A model generated the notes under the pieces. The model was given only the letters and a program-made list of their open reading frames with translations. It was not told where the DNA came from and ran no database searches. Shown here piece by piece: positions 11,062-21,795 of a DNA stretch of 64,000 nt; the first letter of the stretch is position 1, and every line of letters begins with the position of its first letter. A program made the position numbers and the translations under genes. The stretch spans positions 62,001 through 126,000 of the forward strand of contig JBBPTG010000059.1 in NCBI GenBank assembly GCA_038093975.1, in the 5' to 3' direction. This stretch comes from Chalciporus piperatus (taxonomy: Eukaryota; Basidiomycota; Agaricomycetes; Boletales; Boletaceae).

Positions 11062-12720
11062 CCGTGAGACCTAGACGGGGTGAAATTCACCTACTGGTTC
11101 ACCGTGTTCTGTGGTTAATATCACCGGTTTTCTGGGTGGTAATCACACTCGGGGAGTGAAGATCACCATCGAACACGGTGCCCAAAACCTAGTTTAAATC
11201 ACCGTTTTTCTTGCCGAATTCACCACCCTGTTTATTTACTCGTCACAAAGCTATTTTCACCGAGTCATGAGGTGATTATTTCCGGTGCACATCACTTGTT
11301 CAGCCAGTGAATCTCCCGCCTAAATCAGGTAGGATCCACCATGCAATCTGGTGGAATTCGCTCACCCAAATCTTGTGGCAATCATCTCAAAACGCGGGGT
11401 GAGATTGAGTACAATGGTACAGTGGTATATATCACCACTTTTCATACAGGTGATATCTACTACTTGGTACCACCACATACCGATCGTCAAATCAGGCCGT
11501 CTCCACTCCACTGCCTTCGCCGTTACCGCTACCTTCGAATTCAGCTTCGACATCATCGCCGCTCCCACGCTCGTCGTCATCGTCGTCATCGTCGAATCGA
11601 GTCCGTTTGTTGCCACGTTCGCCAGTGTTGTCGTTCTCTTCTGCTGAAGGATTGTTTTGTGGGTTGGCGTATCCGCTTAATCTGTAGGTATTGCTTGACG
11701 AGCTCTCGGTCGGCTAACTTGAACGAGATCGTGTATGGTCGGCTGCAGGGATCATGTATGGTCGGTTGGGGATCGTGTACAGTCGACTGACGAGACTGTG
11801 TCCATGGTCGGTTGATGACGGGATCGTGTACAGTCGACTGACAAGATTGTGTATGGTCGGGTGGCAAGATCATGTATGGTCAGTTGATGAGATCGTGTAC
11901 AGTTGACTGACGAGATCGTGTCCGGTTGGCTGGCGATCTCTTGTACGTTCAGGTAACGACGTGTACTATGGTCGGCCGACAAGATCGTGTTGGTCGGTTG
12001 AGAGGTCGTGGAGGCGAAATCGTGTACGGTCAGGTAACAACATGTATCGTCGGTTGCGAGATCGTGTATAGTCGACTGTCGACGATGTCCGGGAAATCGC
12101 GTCTGCATCTGCGAATCTGTTCGCTGTCGACCTGTGGTCTCGTCCGTGGATCTTCAAATAACTACCCACTGTTGTGTGTGTTCGTGACTCGTGTGTGTTC
12201 GTGACTGATCCATTGTCGTGTTTGGTGGCTGCTCGATGTTATGGTGGCAGGGTGTTGCAAGCATGGTGTGAGGTGCGAAGGAGGGACTTGACGAAAATTT
12301 TCGCCCACCGCAGGAATTGATAGACATAAGGCTACCCACAACCACAAAAGTATTGATGCAGTCATGTAGTCTAGCAGTTATTGCGTGCAATGTATATTTT
12401 TGGTGTGGCTGTCGTGTGTTCGACTCCGGTCCTCAACACAGCATTTACAAATTTTCTGCTGGTGACTGAGTGGTGATTTTCACGATGCGTATCAGACATG
12501 CAGCAAGAGGTGATTAAAACCAGTCGAGATGGTGAGGATCACACTGCGGACTGATGGAATATGGACATGGTGATCTTCGCCACAAAAATGGGTGATCCAG
12601 TAGTGGTGAAAAATCACTTGCCATCACCATGTACTAGGTAATCACTACATAAACAGGTGATGTTCGGAAATCACCCTTTTACATAGTGATTGCAACCAGT
12701 AATTGGTCGCATGGTGCACA
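11062..12720. mobile_element. Non-coding transposon-like element rich in GTGAT/ATCAC motifs
   Basis: Both ends of this stretch (about 11062-11480 and 12460-12720) are crowded with short GTGAT/ATCAC motifs in both orientations, roughly ten per end. The middle has a minisatellite. Dense subterminal repeats on both sides of a non-coding core are typical of non-autonomous DNA transposons. No perfect terminal inverted repeats or target duplication were found, so the boundaries are approximate. Confidence 0.4.
11700..12115 (+). repeat. Degenerate minisatellite (GATCGTGTACRGTCGACTG-type units)
   Basis: A unit of about 30-40 bp recurs roughly ten times with variations around GATCGTGTA and GTCGACTGACGAGA. 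The minus-strand open frame through it (11752-12108) is an artefact of the repeat. Confidence 0.8.
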
Positions 12721-13005
12721 TCACAGTTTCTAGACCGTTTCTTGGGCGGCTCTTGTGCAGTGGAATGATTTACCACCCACTTCCAATGAAGTGCGTTCTG
12801 CCAAAAGGGACTCGCTCGCGATATCAACTACGTTTAGCTCCAAAGATGCATGCATGGACGTGATCCTATTATATATACAAAAAACGTAGTGGATTCTCTC
12901 CATTTTTCGCCAACCAAAATCGAAGCGAGGAAATCGTCATCACTCCTTCATCCTCCACCCTCCTCCCTGCGCCACCTCCACCCATCTCCACCCGCCCACG
13001 TGCAC

Positions 13006-15841
13006 TCACACGAGTGACTTGCACAACATCCCCTCCAGTCTGCAATACTCGGGAACAATCGACGCATACGTCATAAACGCATCCACATCCGCCTCCGCAA
13101 CTTTCGCCAACCCAATCTGAGCCTCCGAATCCGCCGTCGGCATCGCCGTCACAGGCGTCAAACTCGTCGTCTGGGGTGCAGTCACACCAGCACCAGCACC
13201 AGCACCTACACCACCGCCTACACCACCACCTGGACTCGCGCCGCCCCCACTTCCTAAATCAGGCGTCGTAAACGCCGTCGAGGCAACACCAGACCCTGCA
13301 GAACTGTTCGTGTCGACGGTAGAGGCTGTGAGCGTGCGCATGCGGCCGAGGTCTCGGTCGGCGAAACCACCAACAAAGACAGACGCGTTGAGCATGCCAA
13401 CATCCGCCTCCATCTCTTCCACCTCGTCTTCTTCCTCCTCCACGACGACGCTCGAACCCAGTCCCGATCGTGGATGTCCATACGGCGTGCTGGTACCGCT
13501 GTTGGCACCACTGCCACCGTTCCCAACGAGAGGCGCGTTCACGTTGGTGCGTAGAGGCGTACCGCTGGATGCAACCCACCGTTTGCCGTATAATCGGCGG
13601 ATCTCTTCCTCGAACCCACCAAGTCCTCGACCTGTGCCAGATCCGCTACTGGCAGAACTACGCTCTTTGCCCCAAATCCAGCGTGCGTAGTATGCACCAC
13701 CGAGAGAGGCTCGGCTTGGGAAACCATTCGCGGGGGCGTTTCGATGTGGGACGACTTGAGCCGAGTCGACTTGGGAGTTGGGCATGAACACGGGCGCGTT
13801 GAAGATGTCTCCAACGAGGTTAGCGACTGAGGGAAAGTTCGCCGCTGCACCTGTCACCAAAACGCGAGCCGGTAATGGTGAGTAGTCGTATGGATCGAAA
13901 GGAAGTCCGAGGCTGTTTGCGCGATTGGTGGGAGCGGATGGAGCGATCGGACTTGGGGTTTGCATATTACCACGATTGCGATTGATGTTGGACCCGAGAA
14001 CACCTGTCGATATCATCCGGGACCATCGAACACGGAAGGAGAGAACTTGGCTTTCGAGAAGACATCGAGGATTTGCGCGAAGATCCCTAAATTCGTTTAC
14101 TTTGATGCCGGTCTCGAAGCGGTAGATCCCTTTTACGTGTGATAGGGGGAAGCTATCGCCCTGTAGTAACCAGAAGCTGAAGAGCTTGTCGTCGAGCCTA
14201 CATGTGACGCATAAAGTTCAGCATACAGTCTGCTCTCGAACGATGTGACATACCCGATTGAGCCACCGGGTGGGACGATGGCAACTAGGCGATCAAAGGC
14301 ACTCCAGCTCTTCGTGTACATATCCCGTACCAGAGCACGAGGGACATCAGCATTTCTGGGCCATGTGTCAGACATTATAATAGAATGGGGGTCATTGAGA
14401 AGCATGGGTTCACCTGCTTGTCAACATAGCAATATATCTGCGCTTTTCTCCTGCATCCTGCGCGGGGTGGGGGAATAGACTGTAAAGGCGGGTGGGGTGG
14501 TAGTGTTGTGCGGGAGTCAGGAGGCTATCCATAGGTCCGAACGATAGTACAGCATCTCCAGGCGATGGGCAGAGTGAAAGATATGTAGAGAGAGAATCAG
14601 ACGTAAATGGGGTAACGATAGTATCTGAAAGCCAAAGGGTCAACAGTTCAACTCGATCAGGACACTACGTGTCGGAACGCACCAGGTTCAAATCCATATC
14701 TCTCAGAGAGATATCGCGACACGTTTGCGACCTTTCTACCGCTCGTCAGGTCGACGTCACCTAACCACCCTCGGATCCTCCGTCCCTCCTCCCGACTACC
14801 ACCCACAATCTCGAGAACACCTTCATCCCAGTGACCCTGGGTGGGACCACCTGCTTGGCTAGGGGAATGCGTCCACATACCACTCGCACATGCCTCTGCC
14901 TCGCCAATGTTCACCCACTCGCCGACGATCATGCTAGCGAGGAACGTGCTCGCGAGTTGTATCTTGCCAGTACGTGCCCAAACGTCCGACGTCCAAGACT
15001 CCCGGATTCGAAGGAGCTGAGCGGCGAGAATCGACGCATTGGCACACGTACCAACGCGTGCGGCCATGATATCTGGTCCCCCGAGGAGTGCCTCGAGTGC
15101 GAGTGCATGAGTATGTGCGGAAGTATCTTGTGCGACGGGAGTATTGGCCAAAGAAAATGTGTTCGGCGGAAGCTGTGAGTGAAGCGGAAGTCGCGGATCC
15201 AACGCGGGGAATGAAGGGATCGGGGTCGATTTCCACCAAACGATGGCATGCTACAAATAGCGACAGTCAGGGTCGGATCACACCCCGACGCCCAAGGCTA
15301 ATACGCACCTGAGCACAGCCGCCGATTGATTTTATCCTCGTCAAGTCATGACTTCTGGAAAGCTTTTCGAGGAGAAAGTCTTTTGTTTGGTGGACATGTC
15401 CAAGACCACGTGGCGATAAAGTTACGATCGAAAAAATCCAAATTAGTACATCGTCGAAAACCGAAAAATTTGATTCCGCGAATGCGCGCACCTAGGGCCT
15501 TGATCCACATATCGACGGGAGTCGTGTAGGCATCACCAGGCGTCGTGAAAATACCACCCTGAGTCCTTGCAGAGAGTCAGCACTACTAAAATTGCGCGCG
15601 ATTGTGAAACATGGAACGAAGGCCATGAGAGTTGAACGATGTCGAGTGATCGGGCGGAGAGCGATGGGGAAGGGAGGGAAGAGGGAGGGACTCACTGATA
15701 TTCAGATAACTCGGTATCAAAATCCACACACTCGACGCCGACGAGTTCCAGGCTTTCGTCTACGATCGATGCACGAAGCTGATCTGTTGCGAGTTCGAGA
15801 CCGAGAAAAAGGACTGGACCGGACTTTGGTCCCGGAGCCAT
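13006..15841 (-). CDS. D-xylulose kinase-like FGGY carbohydrate kinase
   Basis: Start at 15841 (MAPGPKSGPVLFLGLELATDQLRASIVD); the LGLELATDQLRA start is the phosphate-1 motif of xylulokinases (D-x-S/T-x-x region). Next come TQGGIFTTPGDAYTTPVDMWIKAL, then HAIVWWKSTPIPSFPALDP, and a long exon at 14657-15202 with RIRESW, LASTFLASMIVGEWVNIGEAEACASGMW and WDEGVLEIVGG. The 3' exons run to 13006: SFGPMDSLLTP, GYYRAIASPYH, then PARVLVTGAAANFPSVANLVGDIFNAPVF, the C-terminal adenosine motif. The enzyme phosphorylates D-xylulose to xylulose 5-phosphate for the pentose-phosphate pathway. Odd feature: before the last helix there is a low-complexity insert of more than 100 residues (Ser/Gly-rich, with GGGVGGGVGAGAGAG, at about 13100-13520). 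Several introns are inferred; exact joins around 14020-14660 and 15240-15480 are uncertain. Confidence 0.85.
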
Positions 15842-16510
15842 GTCGTTGGGATCGAGAAGGACTTGTCGCACAGAAAAATGAGGTATGGAGAAGTATTAGT
15901 CGGATGATGATGGTATCGGGTATAGATGGGCAGATGAGCTGTTTCGAGAGCAGGAAAGAAACAAGAAGAAAAGATAGCAGCAATGTCGAGTCAACGGGGC
16001 AGTCTGGTCGTGGTCGTCCTGGTGGTCGTAACGGCAAAAGACAAAAAGAAATAAAACGAGAAGAGCAACGAACTAAACTCGACACGATCGCACACACTCG
16101 TCCTCTTCCAAAATCCCTTTCTTTCCCACGCCGGCTTTTACTTACAGCGCAACTTCATTGATCGTCCACCTCATTCAACTCGTGTACACAACAGCCGAGC
16201 TCAACACTCACTGTCATCTCGACAGCAGGATCACCTTCTTTCGCGTTCCGGGTGACAGGGTTAACCCACCTTCTTGCTCGTCACCTTGCCAGTGGCGGAA
16301 CGATGTCCACCACCCCAGTTCCAACCTTAAGTGTGCACGTTGTGAACCACACCGATCACGAACTCTGTGTCGTCCATCGACGTCATCGACGAAATCCTCG
16401 TGTACAAATTAGGAAGGCAAGTAAGTACGAGCACAAGTACAATCATCCTATAGTCGTCCATGTCTATGTAAACCCGCACCGCAGGATGACATCTGACAAG
16501 CAAAGTACGA
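15842..16510. other. Intergenic between kinase and cyclin genes
   Basis: Upstream region of the xylulokinase-like gene and downstream region of the cyclin gene. Small plus-strand open frames at 16158-16533 have no recognisable domain. Purine/pyrimidine-rich runs at 15960-16140 are consistent with a promoter leader. Confidence 0.5.
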
Positions 16511-18270
16511 TCACGACTGACCGATATAACTGAACCACTTTCTACACTCGTCTAGTTCCTTCTGCAAAACAATACCGTCAACCTCCCACCGACACTTGAT
16601 CATGTGTGTGGAGCACTCACGTCCGAGAGCTGAAGCACATCTTTCACGTCCAAAATGACACCCTCCATCGACTGCATCGCTTCAAAAGTATATATCTGCC
16701 ACGACGTAGGCTCGATACCATCGGGGGCACGTTCAGGAACACGCGGTTCGGGTGCAGATTTGCATTTACATCCGCTCGGCCCCGTACCTTCGGCTTCAGT
16801 CTTGAACTGAAGCGCCAACGCCAAGGTCAGACAATCGACGAGGGCCGCAGCCGTATGCAGGGTGACTGGGTACTGCATCATGTCTGGTTCTACATTCGAA
16901 ATCCACGGATGAGATGCATTGACCGATACGTCGAGATTGACCGAGACTCACCGGCGATTGCCTCGAATAACTTGTCCCAGGTCTCCCGCTGAACGACCTC
17001 CCAGCCCCGTTGTATTTGATTAACCGCTTTGCGCAGGGTGGGCAACGCATTCCACAGTTCATCCAATACATCCTGCGGTGTGCAACTCCCCAGAGTGAAA
17101 TCCAACGTTCGGAAGATGTCACGCTGTGCGCGCTGGGTTCATGGTATGTGCATCGTCACTACTTGCCAACTTGAAACCGTTGCATCACTGACCTCGACGG
17201 CAGCAGGGCGCATCCATGGTAATGGCTTTATGTCGAGAAACTCACAGGTATACACCGGCTCGAGAGGTGGAAGGACGTCCCGATGGAGCTAGCAAGGAAC
17301 AATCGTTGAGACGACATTTCCATGATCAAAATCCAAGCTTACCTTGTGACTCAACGCAAGACTCGCCCACGCCAGATCCCAACCGCCTTCCTCCCAATCA
17401 CTACGCACATCGATCGTTTGGTACCGCTCGTTGGCGAGTTTCCAGAGTTCTGCTTTCTTGGGTCGGAGAAAATAGCGATAAAACATATGTACGGCATGAA
17501 ATCGCGTGTGTGGTGAGTTCTTGAGTTGATCGTAAAGCTGTACAATGTGTCCAGGCCCTGGCTGTCTCGGAAGGATCTAGGGAGACGTCAGATTCTATCG
17601 AATACGAGTAGAACTCCATGACTCTTACTTCAAGCATCCAGTTTATCATATCCTTCCGAAAATCAGCGGGAATGCCGAGCGAGTCGGACCACGTTTTGCG
17701 GGTGATGCGTCGGTTTTGCGTAAAGAGCGCGTTCGCAGTCAGAGATGCTGTATCCTGGCTCGCTGAGGACTCGGCCGCGGAGCGAGTACTCTCCTCTTCC
17801 CACTGACTAGCGCCGTCGCTCGAATCCGAAGTGCTGGCACTATCGCGTCGAGGAAGGGAGGTCTCGGGTTTCAATATCCTAGCGCGTTCTGTATCGTGGA
17901 CACTCAACCCGTCTCTTTCTCGCTCGGCGCGTTCCCTAAGTAGAAGACATTTAAGGCGATCTATGGCTTTGTCTTCGTTGCAACGGACGGTGGTGGGCGT
18001 CGGATAAGGTGGCGGCGCTATGATGGGGACAGGGGGTATCTTCGTAGCATGATCTGCTTTGGAGGAACGCTGGTAGACTGCGATCGTCCGAGACAACGGG
18101 TCTGCTTTCGAACGTTCATAGTCCGCGGAATCTGGGAGAGGCGTGCTCGGCGCTGTCGGTGGAAAACTAATAGTAGAGGATTTCCTTTCAAGACGAGCTT
18201 GAGGAATCGGCGTTCGTTGGGAAGATGAGAAGAAGAGCGAATTCTGTTTGATAGGGATAGGAAGACGCAT
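16511..18270 (-). CDS. Cyclin-box protein
   Basis: The first exon (18270 to about 17630) is Ser/Pro-rich and then enters a cyclin fold: RRITRKTWSDSLGIPADFRKDMINWMLE. After an intron it continues LYDQLKNSPHTRFHAVHMFYRYFLR and GWDLAWASLALSHK (cyclin-box helices). A PVYTCEFLDIKPLP exon, an exon with TLDFTLGSCTPQDVLDELWNALPTL and one with YPVTLHTAAALVDCLTLALAL give the C-terminal cyclin helices. The last exon, 16511-16561, encodes KELDECRKWFSYIGQS and the stop. It would bind and activate a cyclin-dependent kinase; the specific partner cannot be read from the sequence. The start at 18270 is only 45 bp from the stop of the open frame 18315-19685 on the same strand. A 50-bp intron (GT near 18341, AG near 18291) would join the two in frame, so the true protein may be about 450 residues longer at the N-terminus. 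Confidence 0.8.
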
Positions 18271-18314
18271 ATATGCGCGCCTGTGAACGACATCGAACTA
18301 GCACGTAATCATCG

Positions 18315-19685
18315 TCATACCTTCGACGTGTCGGAGCATATAGACACCTCTGATCGCAAGGATCGCGCTCGTCGGAGGCTTGCAGGCTCTTTCGCCTTGT
18401 AGTTGGACTTGAAACTCAAGTCGCATGGCTTGCGAGGCACCGTTCGGTCCAGCTTCAGCTTCTTGGATAACGGAGAGCATTCGATCGTTGAGCGGCGGCG
18501 TTTCACTGGCATATATTTGTCGAGGGTAGCTTGGGTGAGATTGGAAGACGACTTGTTCGAGACCCTGCAAGAGGGCGTCTTGGATGGTGAATCATCGTTT
18601 CCGTTCAATGCATCCGCGGTGGCGCATTGAGAGCCTTGGTGATTCGCAGAGCAGGGCGGTGAACTGGGCTCTGTAGAATTTTGGGAGTTGGAAACGTTGG
18701 AGCTGATCGAAGAGTCATGCAGACAAGATATGGGAGTGAGACTGCTGTGGAAACCGCTTTCACATTTCGTGACGGACTTGCGGTCGCTTTCCAGTATACC
18801 AGTTTCTTGCGTGAAATCTGCGCATACATCCTGCGTATAACTGTCAGCGCATTCGACCACCACACATTGATCGATCATGGGGTGGCTCTCCGAGTCGTCG
18901 GTAGATCCTGAACAGGAATCGCCTCGAAGTCGTTCCAAGGGATCACTGTGAGTCTTCGGCAACTCTGGAAGGTGCTGTAAAGATCTGCCCATATCACTGA
19001 ACCAGATTCTCTCGGCCAGGAACTCGGAAGACGGATGGGGAGTGGGAGGGCGATTGATCGTAGTCGTGGTCGTAGTGGGGATGGGAACGCTGATTTCATT
19101 TTTAATCGAAAACTCGGTGATGGCTGTCCCTCGATATACTCCGCCACCAACACGAGGATGATAGTCACGATACAGCAAGTCGAAGAGTGGACCCACAGTC
19201 ACATCCTCGAGGTGTGGCGCTGGCAGAACTGGATCCGTCAACGGTGGCGAGGAGTCCAGATCGGGTGACAGGGGACCGATACCATATCCGATAGGCGAAG
19301 AAGAATCAGGAGGAGGGGAGAAGGAGATGTCGGGAAACTTCCAGGTCGTGGTCGCGTTGTAGTCCAAGTTGTTGTTCTTCGCATCGGTGCCGGTTGCTAC
19401 CACAGCCTGAGGGGGAAGTGTTCCGGAGCCCAGCCAAACCAGGGTGTCGTCAATTTCGAAGTCCTTGTGTTCGAAGGGAGCGTCCAGGAAACGGTTTCCA
19501 AGTAGCATACAATGGGTTATTTCATCCAGGTCGACAGTTTTATCGTGTTCATCCAAGGGGAACAGGGGTGCCTGGACCGGGAACATCGGCGAGGACGACC
19601 AAGACAGACCGTAAAGTTGGCAGTTGCAGCCTGAGTTCGCGACCGCTGGACAGTATAAACACGCTTCGTCGTCGTAGGGATCCAT
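18315..19685 (-). CDS. Ser/Pro-rich protein with PIP-box-like motif and NLS; possibly 5' part of the cyclin gene
   Basis: A single open frame of 456 codons from MDPYDDEACLYCP (19685). The N-terminus has a cysteine cluster (CLYCPAVANSGCNC). The rest is disordered-looking, rich in Ser, Pro and Thr (PTTTTTTINRPPTPHPSS). Near residue 385 is QATLDKYM, close to the PCNA-interacting (PIP) consensus QxxLxxFF/YY, followed by the basic stretch KRRR and later KKLKLDR, which look like nuclear localisation signals. No known globular domain is seen. Distance, strand and compatible splice sites suggest it may be the N-terminal part of the cyclin-box protein downstream. Whether it is a separate gene is undecided. 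Confidence 0.6.
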   Translation of the reverse strand: MDPYDDEACLYCPAVANSGCNCQLYGLSWSSSPMFPVQAPLFPLDEHDKTVDLDEITHCMLLGNRFLDAPFEHKDFEIDDTLVWLGSGTLPPQAVVATGTDAKNNNLDYNATTTWKFPDISFSPPPDSSSPIGYGIGPLSPDLDSSPPLTDPVLPAPHLEDVTVGPLFDLLYRDYHPRVGGGVYRGTAITEFSIKNEISVPIPTTTTTTINRPPTPHPSSEFLAERIWFSDMGRSLQHLPELPKTHSDPLERLRGDSCSGSTDDSESHPMIDQCVVVECADSYTQDVCADFTQETGILESDRKSVTKCESGFHSSLTPISCLHDSSISSNVSNSQNSTEPSSPPCSANHQGSQCATADALNGNDDSPSKTPSCRVSNKSSSNLTQATLDKYMPVKRRRSTIECSPLSKKLKLDRTVPRKPCDLSFKSNYKAKEPASLRRARSLRSEVSICSDTSKV

Positions 19686-19942
19686 ACTAAGTAGTGTGAC
19701 CAAGCTGGAAAGAGTGAGGAGGGAGGCAAAGGGTATCGAGGTTTGGGGAGAAACTCTTTGGTAATTAGTTACTGCCTCTAAATGGAAGGCATGTATGCGG
19801 ATCACAAAGCCGATCCTCAACGTTCAACATGCATGTACAATTTGAGACCAAGAAAATACAACATGAATTACATAAACATGAACGAGTCCTCTGCGGTTGG
19901 CAGGCGTACAGATTTTTTCGGGAAACAATGTCTTGTATACAA

Positions 19943-21795
19943 TTACTGGGTGTAGCCAGTAATAACAGTGATGTTGTTCATCGGCCCTACTTTACCACCG
20001 CTCGTCATCAAGCCCGACCAGTTCCAGGTACCTGCGTGGACCACGTCAGTTTCTATCATTTTCAGGTGACTTGTTCAGCATGAACGCACCCTGACAAGAG
20101 CCTTCGCCACAGTTCACGGCGACCATGTCAGCCTTGCTCTCAGCGGTCAACAGGGTGGTGCCTGGATAGAAGTTGACATCCTATGGAAAGAATTCGATCA
20201 ATCTTGGCCTTGTTTTCTAGCAGGCGTACTCACAGAAATAATGACGCCGTTTCCTGGGGTTCCGAGGGAAGCGGGGTAACTCTGAGTGATCAAGACACCG
20301 TACGAAGTGCAGTTTGTCGCAAGATTTTTCTGCGGATGAATTCTCAGCGGACATCATCCCTACAGCAGACGAGAATTGACGTACGGAATAGGTGACATTG
20401 GAGACTGTGCTGTTGGTCGCGACTTCATCGGTCTTGATGCGGAATGCTTGTTGGCTGTGAAGAAATCATTGAGAGCGAGGAGACTTCAATTCATCATTGT
20501 AAGTACCTGTTCACGACTGTGTTGCGCTGAACGACGACATCACTGACGACAACATTTGATGTAATCGAACCCTGTAGCGCGAAGCGATGAGAATATGTCT
20601 CCTGGAATAAGCACTTCGACGTACAATGGAGATACCGTGACCACCATCGCATAAGTTGTCCTGGAACGTGATGTTCGTGCCTCTGTTGATGGCCAGGCAA
20701 TCATCCTGGTTGGTCACAGTGCTGTATATCCTTCACGTCAGTCAAACGCGGTACTGCGATATAAGCAACTATCTGCCTTTGTTGGATAATAACGTTGCTT
20801 CCACTGACGTCAAAGCCGTCACTGTTGTGTCCTGTGATTCACATCAATGTTCGATATTTCTCGAGTGGATGGGAATTGTGCTACCTGCAGGAAGGCCGTT
20901 GCTGTTGGCATTTGGGTAGTTTCCTTGGCCTGAAGTGGATGTGCGTGAGGGATATCAAAAATGAAGGACAAGCTGAACTCACTGTCGTCAACAACAACAC
21001 CGCTAATGGTCAATGGGCCAGGGTTAGACACGGAGAAGCATTGTACAGGCGCGTTGACGACATGGACGTCCTGTGATAGCATGAGCTTGGGTAGTCTGCA
21101 TGACAGAGAACGTCAACAGACAGAAAGTGTGCCCGAAATCTCAATCCTAGTGTTCTCGTCGTTGAGTGAACCGCACGAATGTCATGTTTCAAGTGAGTGC
21201 ACTCACTTCATCATAGGACGGGGCTTTGTAATGCCTCCATTGGAGCCAAGACCATCCTGCATTTGGTTATGAGTGATTTCACCCATAATCACCGCGGATT
21301 GCACTTACCCAGTAGAAAGGTCCTCCGCCGTCCCATATTTGACCGTTCCCGTTGACTGGGAAGATAGCTATTATAATTGTCCAATAATCTCAGTCGAAAA
21401 CGTCTTACACGTAATGTCATTTCCTCTATTAAAAATCCAATATTAGTGAAGCAGCACGATATCAATGAAGTCAATGTGCAACGTACTTGACAAGGAAAAG
21501 CGGACCAGCCCAGCTAACGTTCCCGAACTGAATCTCACCCACTGTCGGTCATCAGCAGGGTCACATATGGGAGGTTTGGCATCGGCTACTCACTAACGTT
21601 GACAGTCGTGCCGTCCAGCAAGTTCAAGCTGAACGTCTGACCGGCTGGGACCGTGAAAGAATTGATGTTGACGGTCGTGCATTGGACCGCAGTGCTCACG
21701 TCACTCAGTGAAGAGATCGTGCCCACACAGTCTGTGGAAGCGGGCGCCGCCTGGGCGATGGCATAGAGAGAAGCAAAGAGAAGTGCAGAGAACAT
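19943..21795 (-). CDS. Endo-polygalacturonase-like glycoside hydrolase family 28
   Basis: Start at 21795 with a signal peptide ([19 protein letters not shown]), stop at 19943. The gene is cut into about fourteen exons, many of 15-40 codons, as is common for GH28 genes of Agaricomycetes. All four GH28 catalytic or binding signatures are visible: NSDGFD (usual NTDGFD), [19 protein letters not shown] (usual GGHGxSIGS) and FRIKT (usual RIKT). Upstream are [15 protein letters not shown] and KPRPMMK, also typical. It ends [19 protein letters not shown]. The enzyme hydrolyses alpha-1,4 bonds of polygalacturonan and is secreted to attack pectin. Length (about 370 aa) is normal. It faces away from a sugar transporter across a 2.1-kb intergenic region. 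Confidence 0.92.

Noticed and set aside
11752..12108. 118-codon minus-strand open frame
   Set aside because: It translates the minisatellite at 11700-12115.
12367..12427. tRNA-like A-box (TAGTCTAGCAG) and B-box (GTTCGACTCC) motifs, possible tRNA or SINE
   Set aside because: The acceptor and T-stem bases do not pair and the B-box flanks are wrong, so no cloverleaf forms. Chance motif or very decayed SINE.
14680..14700. GGTTCAAATCC resembling a tRNA B-box
   Set aside because: It lies inside the xylulokinase-like coding exon (encoding GFEP) and has no tRNA structure around it.
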